A stretch of 64,000 nt of DNA from Spiro-02 sp034114085 (GTDB taxonomy: Bacteria; Spirochaetota; Spirochaetia; Sphaerochaetales; Sphaerochaetaceae), in NCBI GenBank assembly GCA_034114085.1, contig JAXEWB010000056.1:1-64000 (forward strand). The letters run 5' to 3'. Position numbers and translations under genes: made by a program. The notes beneath the pieces are model-generated. The model saw only the letters and a list, made by a program, of their open reading frames with translations. It was not told the origin of the DNA and ran no database searches. This document shows, piece after piece, positions 8,901 to 16,486 of this stretch (the first letter of the stretch is position 1; each line of letters opens with the position of its first letter).

Positions 8901-10427
8901 ATGAAGTCAAAATCTGAAAAATCCGTCATGAACATCGCCGTACTAGCGCTTCATGAGATTGTTTCGCTTGTCTGCGGTATAATCGCCCCCCGCTATTTCC
9001 TGCTTGCGTTTGGATCGGATTATAACGGAGCACTCTCCTCCATTACTCAAATGTGTACGTTTATTACACTTTTGCGCGCTGGTGTAACTGGAGCGTCACG
9101 TTTGGCATTATATAAGCCGCTAGCAGATAACGATACAGATAAAATCAGTGCCATTCTCATGGCAACGCAGCGATATATGCGCCGGATCGCCTATTTGTTT
9201 ATCGGTTATGTCGGCGTGTTGGCTGTTGTTTATCCATTCTTCGGCTTTAAGGGAAACGGATGGCTGGATGTCGCCTCTCTCGTAGTCATTACAGCGCTCG
9301 GTACTTTTGCACAGTATTATTTCGGCCTGACATATCAAACCCTTCTGACAGCAGATCAGCGGCATTATATTTACAGCATTATTCAGATTTTTGCCGTAAT
9401 CGGAAATACGATTGTTACCATTCTACTGATCAAACTTGGTCTGGATATTCATTGGGTAAAGCTCGGTAGCAGTATCGTCTTTTGCTTGGCGCCGATTGCA
9501 CTGAATCTGTATGTTTCCCGGATCTATCGGATTAACAAACATGCAGAGCCTGACAGCAGCGTCATTAGCGGCAAAAAATATGTTATGACCCATGCGGTTG
9601 CGAATTTTGTTCATGAAAACACAGACATTGTGCTCCTCACTTTTTTTACAGATGCGGCAACAGTCTCGGTTTACAGCGTTTATTATCTTGTAATGAACGG
9701 CATCAAGAAATTCATGACAATTTTCACGACAGGGATGGAATCCGCATTCGGTAATATGTGGGCGAAAAACGAAAAGGAAAATTTCCGCAAAAACTTCGGT
9801 GTTTTTGAGTTTTTGATCGCTTCGTTTGTTTCAGTGGTCTTTTCCTGTACATTCGCTTTTATCCTGTCGTTTGTTCGGCTTTATACAGCGGGAGTGACAG
9901 ACACTAATTATATACGTGTATGCTTTGCTATGGTGGTGTGCTTTGCGCAGGCGGTCTACTGTATCCGAACGCCTTATGTTACGGCGGTTCAGTCATGCGG
10001 AAAGTATAAAGAAACGATGAATGGTGCAATTATTGAGGCGGCGTTAAATCTCGGTTTGTCTCTTGTGCTGGTATACTGGTTTGGACTGGTCGGCGTAGCC
10101 ATCGGAACATTGGCGGCTAACCTGTTTAGAACAACGCAGTTTTCAATGTATGTGTATAAAAATATCATACAGAAGAAATATTGGCAGTTTGTGCAGAAAA
10201 TGTTTTGGGTAATTTCTAACATTACCATATCATTACTGGTGTTCCATGCCTGTAGATTTACAATTGAAGCATGGATGTCGTGGGTGCTATATGGTGCTAT
10301 CTGTTTTATTATTTCAATGCTAATAACTATAGTAATGTCGTTTGTTTTTTATCGATACGAAATGACATATTCATTAAAAATAATTAAGAAATTATTACAG
10401 TCAGGCACAAAAAGAAAGAAGGGTTAA
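8901..10427 (+). CDS. Polysaccharide flippase (Wzx-like, MATE/MOP superfamily)
   Basis: This is a 508-residue membrane protein with about 12-14 hydrophobic segments. It has the N-terminal pattern of polysaccharide exporters: a short basic start, then a helix ending before PRYFLLAFG, and a basic end. Wzx proteins move lipid-linked repeat units across the inner membrane. Together with the polymerase at 5491-6957 this points to Wzx/Wzy-dependent assembly. It lies 6 bp after the LicD-like gene and 1 bp before the PEP mutase fusion, so the phosphonate genes share its transcript. Confidence 0.8.
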   Translation: MKSKSEKSVMNIAVLALHEIVSLVCGIIAPRYFLLAFGSDYNGALSSITQMCTFITLLRAGVTGASRLALYKPLADNDTDKISAILMATQRYMRRIAYLFIGYVGVLAVVYPFFGFKGNGWLDVASLVVITALGTFAQYYFGLTYQTLLTADQRHYIYSIIQIFAVIGNTIVTILLIKLGLDIHWVKLGSSIVFCLAPIALNLYVSRIYRINKHAEPDSSVISGKKYVMTHAVANFVHENTDIVLLTFFTDAATVSVYSVYYLVMNGIKKFMTIFTTGMESAFGNMWAKNEKENFRKNFGVFEFLIASFVSVVFSCTFAFILSFVRLYTAGVTDTNYIRVCFAMVVCFAQAVYCIRTPYVTAVQSCGKYKETMNGAIIEAALNLGLSLVLVYWFGLVGVAIGTLAANLFRTTQFSMYVYKNIIQKKYWQFVQKMFWVISNITISLLVFHACRFTIEAWMSWVLYGAICFIISMLITIVMSFVFYRYEMTYSLKIIKKLLQSGTKRKKG

Positions 10428-10428
10428 A

Positions 10429-12444
10429 ATGAAAGCACTAATACTAAACTCTGGTTTAGGTCATCGCATGGGGGTTCTTACATCAGAACATCCCAAGTGC
10501 ATGACCGAAATATCTGCACATGAGACTATTTTGTCGCGGCAGCTTAAATTGCTCTCAGATGCTGGGATATCTGAGGTCGTGATAACAACAGGCTACTTCG
10601 ACGATGTGCTGGTGAACTACTGCAAGAGCCTAAATTTGTCAATCCACTATACGTTCATCAACAACCCTATCTACGATAAGACCAATTACATATATTCTAT
10701 TTACTGCGCCCGAGGAGCTCTGGACGATGATATTCTACTCATGCATGGCGATTTGGTCTTTGAAGCATCCGTTCTTGAAGACATAATCGCTTGCCCGGAA
10801 TCCTGCATGAAGGTTAGTTCTACGATACCGCTGCCGGAGAAGGACTTTAAAGCGGTCGTTCATAACGGTGCTGTAGAAGCTGTGGGTATTGAGTTTTTCA
10901 ACGACGCCATAGAAGCACAGGCACTCTACAAGCTTAACAAGTATGACTGGCGGGTATGGCTCGACAGAATCATCAAGTTCTGCGAATCTGATGATGAAAA
11001 GCAGAGAAAGTGTTATGCAGAAGTGGCTCTGAATCAGGTGACGGCAGAATGCCATATTAAAGCCTTTGATGTTAAGGATAGGCTCTGCACTGAGATTGAT
11101 ACTCCTGAGGATTTGGCGGTTGTCAAAGCCAAACTCGCTGAGGTGGAGAATCGCACAGTATACATGTGCTTTTCTACCGATATCATCCATAGTGGACACA
11201 TCGCTATAATCAAGAAGGCTGCAAGGCTTGGAAAGCTGATTGTCGGTGTTCTTTCTGATGAGGCGGTCATAAGCTATAAGAGGTTCCCCCTGGTGCCTTG
11301 CGCAGAGAGAATCAACCTGTTTAGCAACATCTCAAGCGTCTATAAAGTTGTGGAGCAGAAGAGTCTTTCCTACAAGGAGAATCTGGAGGAGTTCCATCCT
11401 ACATATGTGGTTCATGGAGACGATTGGGTCACAGGATTCCAGAAGCCAATAAGGGATGAGGTTGTCTCAGTGTTAGCTACATATGGTGGAAGGCTGGTTG
11501 AGTTTCCCTATTCCTCCGATGTCAAATACGACGAAATGGAGGGGAGGGCGAGACTTGAGCTGTCTCTTCCCGATGTTCGAAGAGGAAGGCTGAAGAAGGC
11601 ATTGGCGATGAAAGGGCTGGTGACGGCCATTGAAGCCCACAGCGGGATAACCGGTCTTATTGCAGAGAAGGCCGTGGTTCATCAGGATGGCAAGTCCTAT
11701 CAGTTTGACGCCATGTGGATCAGTTCGCTTTGTGACTCTACTGCAAAAGGAAAGCCAGACATTGAGCTCGTCGATATGACCTCCCGTTTCAGAACCATTG
11801 ATGATATCATGGAAGTAACTACCAAGCCGATAATCTTTGATGGTGATACCGGTGGAATGACAGAACATTTTGTCTACACTGTGAAGTCCCTTGAGCGAAT
11901 GGGCGTCTCCATGGTGATTATCGAGGACAAATGCGGCCTTAAGAAGAACAGCCTGTTCGGAAACGATGTGGTCCAAACCCAGGATACCATTGAGAACTTC
12001 TCTGCCAAGATAGCCGCTGGAAAGAAAGCACAGAAGTCTCGTGACTTTATGATTTGCGCAAGGGTTGAAAGCCTTATCCTGGAACAGGGAATGGATGATG
12101 CATTGACTAGGGCTTCTGCTTTCGTGAAAGCTGGAGCGGATGCGATAATGATTCACAGCAGGAAGAAAGATCCCTCCGAAATCTTTGAGTTTGTCGAGAA
12201 GTTCAGAGCTGATGATTCAGCCACCCCGATTGTGGTTGTCCCCACGTCATTCAATTCTGTCACTGAGGATGAGTTCAAGAAGCGTGGAGTCAATGTAGTC
12301 ATCTATGCCAATCAGCTGACACGTTCGGGTTTCCCAGCCATGCAGAATGCTGCCAAGATGATTCTTGAAAACCATAGGGCCAAGGAGTGTGATGCGACAC
12401 TGATGAGTATCAAGGATATAATAACGTTGATTCCTGAGGAGTAG
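10429..12444 (+). CDS. Three-domain fusion: sugar/phosphonate nucleotidyltransferase + cytidylyltransferase + phosphoenolpyruvate mutase
   Basis: There are three domains in 671 residues. Residues 1-235 form a LicC/PntC-type NTP transferase (LNSGLGHRMGVLTSEHPKCM near the start; metal aspartate in MHGDL near 108). Residues 243-370 form a cytidylyltransferase with the HxGH motif HSGH at 254-257. Residues 390-671 are PEP mutase, with DGDTGG at 471-476 and the diagnostic EDKCGLKKNS at 499-508 that separates true mutases from isocitrate lyase relatives. PEP mutase makes phosphonopyruvate, the entry to all known C-P bond synthesis. In Fom1 of the fosfomycin pathway a similar cytidylyltransferase domain converts hydroxyethylphosphonate to its CMP ester. 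The next two genes complete that route. The extra N-terminal domain is unusual. Confidence 0.88.
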   Translation: MKALILNSGLGHRMGVLTSEHPKCMTEISAHETILSRQLKLLSDAGISEVVITTGYFDDVLVNYCKSLNLSIHYTFINNPIYDKTNYIYSIYCARGALDDDILLMHGDLVFEASVLEDIIACPESCMKVSSTIPLPEKDFKAVVHNGAVEAVGIEFFNDAIEAQALYKLNKYDWRVWLDRIIKFCESDDEKQRKCYAEVALNQVTAECHIKAFDVKDRLCTEIDTPEDLAVVKAKLAEVENRTVYMCFSTDIIHSGHIAIIKKAARLGKLIVGVLSDEAVISYKRFPLVPCAERINLFSNISSVYKVVEQKSLSYKENLEEFHPTYVVHGDDWVTGFQKPIRDEVVSVLATYGGRLVEFPYSSDVKYDEMEGRARLELSLPDVRRGRLKKALAMKGLVTAIEAHSGITGLIAEKAVVHQDGKSYQFDAMWISSLCDSTAKGKPDIELVDMTSRFRTIDDIMEVTTKPIIFDGDTGGMTEHFVYTVKSLERMGVSMVIIEDKCGLKKNSLFGNDVVQTQDTIENFSAKIAAGKKAQKSRDFMICARVESLILEQGMDDALTRASAFVKAGADAIMIHSRKKDPSEIFEFVEKFRADDSATPIVVVPTSFNSVTEDEFKKRGVNVVIYANQLTRSGFPAMQNAAKMILENHRAKECDATLMSIKDIITLIPEE

Positions 12445-12447
12445 TGT

Positions 12448-13557
12448 ATGAGCCAGACAATAATCTCGGGAAGAGGAAGCAGTTCCAAGGTAACAGAGAT
12501 ACTTGAACATTTGGGTTCGAGGAAGTTTTTGCTTGTCAAGGACAGTTCCTATCCATTCCTCAGTAATCGTGAGGTGCTGGAAAGCATTCCCACAGCACGA
12601 ATAGAGTTTTCTGATTTCACTCCGAATCCGCTGTATGAGCACGTTATGGCTGGTATCGATGCGTTTAATAAAAATTCCTGTGATGCAATCGTTGCCGTAG
12701 GTGGTGGAAGTACCATCGATGTGGCAAAGTGTATCAAGCTTTATTGTAAGATGGATCGCAGTGTAAACTGCCTACAGCAGGAATGCAAAGACACAAAGGT
12801 TCCTCTTATCGCAATCCCGACAACGGCTGGAACCGGGAGCGAGTCCACTCGTTTTGCCGTCATCTATTATGAAGGGAAGAAGCAGTCTGTGAACCATGTT
12901 TCGATTATCCCGGACTATGCCGTGCTTGATTCGTCCGTATTGATATCGCTTCCTCTGTACCAAAAGAAGTGCACGATGCTTGACGCCCTTTGCCAGGGGA
13001 TAGAATCTTGGTGGTCGGTGAATTCCACAAATGAGAGCAAGAGCTACTCAAAGAAAGCCATAGGTCTAATCATGGCCAACTGGAAGACCTACATTGATGA
13101 AAACACCAAGGAAGCCGCCGAGCAGATTATGCTTGCAGCCAACTATGCGGGAAGAGCAATAAACATCACACAGACCACAGCCGCCCATGCCATGAGCTAT
13201 AAGCTCACTTCAATGTACAAGCTACCTCATGGGCATGCCGTTGCAGTCTGCCTTCCCCATGTCTGGGAGTATATGGTCGGGCACATGGATGAATGTATCG
13301 ACCCTAGAGGAAAGGACTATCTTTCCGGTGTTTTTACCGATATAAGTCGGGAAATGGGATGCTCGAATGCCGATGAAGCAATAGTACTTTTCAGAGGAAT
13401 GATGAAGGCTTTGGACATGAAGAATCCGACCCTGCAGAATGATTCTGACATTGAAATCTTAACAGCATCGGTCAACCCGGTAAGGCTGAAGAACAACCCT
13501 GTAATGCTAAGTGAACACACTCTGAGAACGATGTATGAGGCGATAGTACGCCGATAA
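12448..13557 (+). CDS. Iron-dependent alcohol dehydrogenase, probable phosphonoacetaldehyde reductase
   Basis: This 369-residue group III alcohol dehydrogenase has the NAD(P)-binding motif VGGGSTIDVAKC near residues 90-100, TTAGTGSE in the substrate region, and metal histidines in TAAHAMS and LPHGHAVAVC. It lies between PEP mutase and phosphonopyruvate decarboxylase, each gap being 12 bp or less. Homologues in this position (FomC, PhpC type) reduce phosphonoacetaldehyde to 2-hydroxyethylphosphonate. No aminotransferase is present, which argues against 2-aminoethylphosphonate as the product. GAGGAG lies shortly before the start. Confidence 0.82.
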   Translation: MSQTIISGRGSSSKVTEILEHLGSRKFLLVKDSSYPFLSNREVLESIPTARIEFSDFTPNPLYEHVMAGIDAFNKNSCDAIVAVGGGSTIDVAKCIKLYCKMDRSVNCLQQECKDTKVPLIAIPTTAGTGSESTRFAVIYYEGKKQSVNHVSIIPDYAVLDSSVLISLPLYQKKCTMLDALCQGIESWWSVNSTNESKSYSKKAIGLIMANWKTYIDENTKEAAEQIMLAANYAGRAINITQTTAAHAMSYKLTSMYKLPHGHAVAVCLPHVWEYMVGHMDECIDPRGKDYLSGVFTDISREMGCSNADEAIVLFRGMMKALDMKNPTLQNDSDIEILTASVNPVRLKNNPVMLSEHTLRTMYEAIVRR

Positions 13558-13568
13558 GGAGCTAGACA

Positions 13569-14675
13569 ATGAAACTTGATTTCTTAGATAGATTTGAATT
13601 CTTCGCTGGAGTACCGGACTCTCTTCTGAGTCCTGTCTGCAGTTATCTGATTTCCAAGTATGGAATCGGTAAGCAGCATATTATCGCCGCCAATGAAGGA
13701 AATGCCGTAGCCCTTGCCGCAGGGTATCACCTAGCCACTGGCAAGATACCTGTTGTCTATATGCAGAACAGCGGGGAGGGGAACATCATCAATCCAGTAG
13801 CCAGTCTTATGAACGATAAGGTATACGGTATTCCATGTGTGTTCCTTGTCGGATGGAGAGGTGAGCCCGGAGTTCACGATGAACCACAGCATGTGTTTCA
13901 GGGAGATGTTACCGTCAAGCTTCTGGCGGATATGGATGTCCGGACAATGGTGATATCCAAGACCACAACCGAGGCTGAAGTAGAAGCCCAGCTTGAGACT
14001 TGGGAGCCTCTTCTCAAGGCTGGCAAGCAGGTGGCTTTTGTGGTGAAGAAAGGTGCACTGGAGTTTGATGGAAAGACGAAGTATCAGAATCGGAATACCA
14101 TGCTTCGAGAAGAGATCATTCGTCATGTGGCGGTAGTCTCCAAGGACGACCCGATAGTCTCCACTACAGGAAAGGCGAGTCGTGAGCTCTTCGAAATCCG
14201 GGAAGCCAACAAGGAAGGTCACGAGAGGGATTTTCTAACAGTCGGTTCTATGGGACACAGTTCCTCCATAGCCTTGGGCATTGCCTTGCAAAAGCCGGAA
14301 AAGAAGATATGGATTATCGATGGCGATGGTGCGGTCCTTATGCATATGGGATCAATGGCTTTGATGGGCGTGAACAAACCCGGCAACATAGTTCATGTGG
14401 TGATCAATAACAGCTCGCATGAGTCTGTTGGTGGGATGCCTACGGTGGCAGGAGAGATCGACCTGGTTGGAATTGCCAAAGACTGCGGTTATGTCAACGC
14501 AGTGAGTGTCTCTGACTATGATAGTTTGGACAAGGCGCTTGAGAAAGCCAGAAAAGCCACGGAACTCACATTCATCGAGGCCAAGGCTGCCATAGGAACA
14601 AGGGCTGACTTGGGAAGGCCAACCACTACTGCCAAAGAGAACAAGGAAGCTTTCATGGAGGACCTAAGAAAGTAG
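13569..14675 (+). CDS. Phosphonopyruvate decarboxylase (thiamine diphosphate enzyme)
   Basis: At 368 residues this matches the usual length of Ppd/AepY. The N-terminal half has the TPP-activating glutamate in AANEGNAVALAAGYH near residue 44. The C-terminal half has the TPP/magnesium motif GDGAVLMHMGS ending in VVINNSSHES, and the conserved VGGMPT. It decarboxylates phosphonopyruvate to phosphonoacetaldehyde and so pulls the unfavourable PEP mutase reaction forward. AAGGAG precedes the ATG. It is the last gene of the polysaccharide operon, and a decayed IS3 element abuts its 3 prime end. Confidence 0.9.
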   Translation: MKLDFLDRFEFFAGVPDSLLSPVCSYLISKYGIGKQHIIAANEGNAVALAAGYHLATGKIPVVYMQNSGEGNIINPVASLMNDKVYGIPCVFLVGWRGEPGVHDEPQHVFQGDVTVKLLADMDVRTMVISKTTTEAEVEAQLETWEPLLKAGKQVAFVVKKGALEFDGKTKYQNRNTMLREEIIRHVAVVSKDDPIVSTTGKASRELFEIREANKEGHERDFLTVGSMGHSSSIALGIALQKPEKKIWIIDGDGAVLMHMGSMALMGVNKPGNIVHVVINNSSHESVGGMPTVAGEIDLVGIAKDCGYVNAVSVSDYDSLDKALEKARKATELTFIEAKAAIGTRADLGRPTTTAKENKEAFMEDLRK

Positions 14676-15597
14676 AGATTGAAAAAGCCCGACCAAAAGT
14701 GATGTGAACCCGAGTTATTGGACTTGAAACTATTATAGACTGCTTGTTTCCTGAAATTCAATGGGGACAAGCGGTTCAGTTTCATCTGAATTCTCTTTTC
14801 ATTGTAGTATCCGATATATTCATCAATGGCGTCATAAAGCTGCCGCCTTGTCTTGAACTCCTTCTCATGTCCGTAGTACATCTCATTCTTCATAGTTCCA
14901 AAGAAGCTTTCCATCTTCGAGTTGTCCAGGCAGTTTCCCTTTCTGGACATGCTCTGGGTGATGCCGTTGGCCTTCAGAAGATTGACGAAAGCTGAGTGCT
15001 GGTACTGCCATCCCTGGTCGCTGTGCATCATCAAGCCGGAGGCACAAGGATGCACAGCAATCGCTTCCATCACCATGTCCAAGTCCGGGCTCGCAGAACG
15101 CCTGTAGCTGATGATCTCACCCGTGCAGAAGTCCTTTATCGGGGAGAGGTACACCTTGCCTGCTTCGCTTTTGAATTCAGTTACGTCCGTGGACCAGACG
15201 GTATCTGGTTCACACACATCGAACCGTCTCCTAAGCTTGTCAGTGGCAGTCCTGCCAACAGTCCCCTTATAAGGACTATACTTGGCGACCCTCTTAATCC
15301 TTGGATGCAAGCCAAGCTCATTCATAAGCTTTAATACCGTCTTATGGTAAGAACAACCCCTCTGTTTCTCAGCTCCGCGGTGATGCGTCTGTAGCCGTAC
15401 CTGGCTTTGTTCTCATTGAAGACCTGCGTTATTAATCCTTTTTCCTTTATGTACTTGTCTTTATTGTTGCTTTTCCAGCCAAGATAAGAACTCTTCGGTA
15501 CTTCGAAGAGTTCCAGTAGCTCATACAAATGGAATTCGCCGCTTAGTTCTCCGATGAGCCGGCATCGCTCTTTCCTTTTGAGCGATTCCTTATTGCG
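14516..15597 (-). pseudogene. IS3 transposase OrfB (integrase core), frameshifted
   Basis: Read on the minus strand, the frame starts in the OrfA overlap (about 15597, CRLIGELS...), passes the HTH_21-like KARYGYRRITAELRNRGV, and breaks near 15345. One missing base turns the expected LTHKTVLKLMNELGLHP into a stop after TIRR, then MNELGLHPRIKR resumes in another frame. The rve core follows: DTVWSTDVTEF, then HSDQGWQYQ, and the catalytic glutamate in SKMESFFGTMK. After LNRLSPLNFRKQA the frame has no stop and runs antisense into ppd to 14516, so the left end may be clipped. The protein is not made intact. Confidence 0.8.
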
Positions 15598-16106
15598 TCC
15601 CGAACCAAGGGTAGAGCTTTTTTTAACAGCAGGTTCTCCCTTTCCAGCCGCTCTGACTTGAGCTTGTAGTATTCTGGAGTTCCGACTTCAAAGTCCTCCA
15701 GCTTCGGCTTCGGCTTTCTACCCATCTTACCTTTTCTTCCCCTGTCGTCAGAAAGGAGTGCTTCTTCGTCACCTTCAATGTACTTGTTCACCCAGGTATA
15801 TATTACACAAGATGGAATATTATACTTTGTTGATGCACCTTGCTTTGATACGCCTTCCAACACCACAGAGTCTACCACGGCCAGCTTGAGTTCGTCTGTA
15901 TATGCCCTAAGTGTATTTGAATGTAATACAGCTTCAATTCCATGAACCCTTGCCCTGCTGGCTAACGATCGAAAATACTTGTCGTCCAGGCCAAGCCTGA
16001 ACGCACAGTTGGGTTTGCTATCCTTATAAGCAATCGCATTTTCCAACTCTCGCCTCAGGTCTTCTTCGAGGAGGAGGTCTCGTCCTATAATCTCTTGTTT
16101 TTCCTT
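14676..16106 (-). mobile_element. Decayed IS3-family insertion sequence (IS150-like arrangement)
   Basis: Two transposase reading frames on the minus strand make a typical IS3 pair: a helix-turn-helix OrfA and a DDE-type OrfB. The left boundary lies just after the ppd stop codon at 14675, around 14680-14720. The right boundary is somewhere past 16106. I could not find matching terminal inverted repeats or a target duplication, so the limits are approximate. OrfB carries a frameshift and lacks its own stop, and OrfA lacks a clear start, so the element is probably immobile unless served in trans. Confidence 0.75.
15543..16106 (-). CDS. IS3 transposase OrfA (helix-turn-helix), N-terminus uncertain
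   Basis: The protein contains an HTH of the IS150 type (LKLAVVDSVVLEGVSKQGAS then NIPSCVIYTWVNKYIEGDE) and a C-terminal leucine-rich helix (LKSERLERENLLLKKA) that normally mediates dimerisation. The frame is open up to a TGA near 16107, but no ATG is found there. TTG 16046 is the longest conventional start, so the true start is either lost or not ATG. OrfA and OrfB overlap in different frames with a run of purines (CAAAAGGAAAG) that could support the programmed frameshift typical of this family. Confidence 0.65.
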   Translation of the reverse strand, partial: KEKQEIIGRDLLLEEDLRRELENAIAYKDSKPNCAFRLGLDDKYFRSLASRARVHGIEAVLHSNTLRAYTDELKLAVVDSVVLEGVSKQGASTKYNIPSCVIYTWVNKYIEGDEEALLSDDRGRKGKMGRKPKPKLEDFEVGTPEYYKLKSERLERENLLLKKALPLVRDAIRNRSKGKSDAGSSEN

Positions 16107-16486
16107 TCAACTATCGCCAGAAGGCATTTCCCGGAGCCTCTCTTGTCACTATGGATCCGTGTATTCCTCTCAATAGCCGGAGATATTACATGAGTTGATT
16201 TGCTTGGGACGTTTGTCTATCGAACAGCTGGTGAGTTCGACGTTGGAATCATTGCAAGTTTTATGTTTACTTTTCATTCCCATACGTTCACGACACACAT
16301 CTTGCAAATCAAGGACAACGCTGTTTACATCTATCTGTCCATGATTCAGGATTGATATAGTTCTTCACATAGCTTAGAAACAAATACCATGTATTTCAAA
16401 GACTAGACAATTAAAAAGAAATTAAACCAAAGTCTCATATACCATGGTATACTAAATTTCACATATTCGGAACAAGGTTGATACAT
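16107..16486. other. 380 bp non-coding stretch upstream of the reverse transcriptase gene
   Basis: No convincing reading frame is present. The left part may be the rest of the IS3 right end. The right part is AT-rich and carries the palindrome at 16438-16451 with a TATACT hexamer at 16448-16453 that could be a -10 box. Some defence reverse transcriptases use an adjacent non-coding RNA, so this stretch is the obvious place to look for one. I cannot see a stable long stem-loop by eye. Confidence 0.4.
16438..16451. promoter_or_regulatory. 14 bp perfect palindrome overlapping a possible -10 box
   Basis: The sequence TATACCATGGTATA is its own reverse complement. It lies 36 bases before the ATG of the reverse transcriptase gene and overlaps a TATACT hexamer at 16448-16453. 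A palindrome of this size at a promoter is the usual form of a repressor operator. No matching -35 hexamer at 16-18 bp spacing is evident, so the promoter itself is uncertain. Confidence 0.4.
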
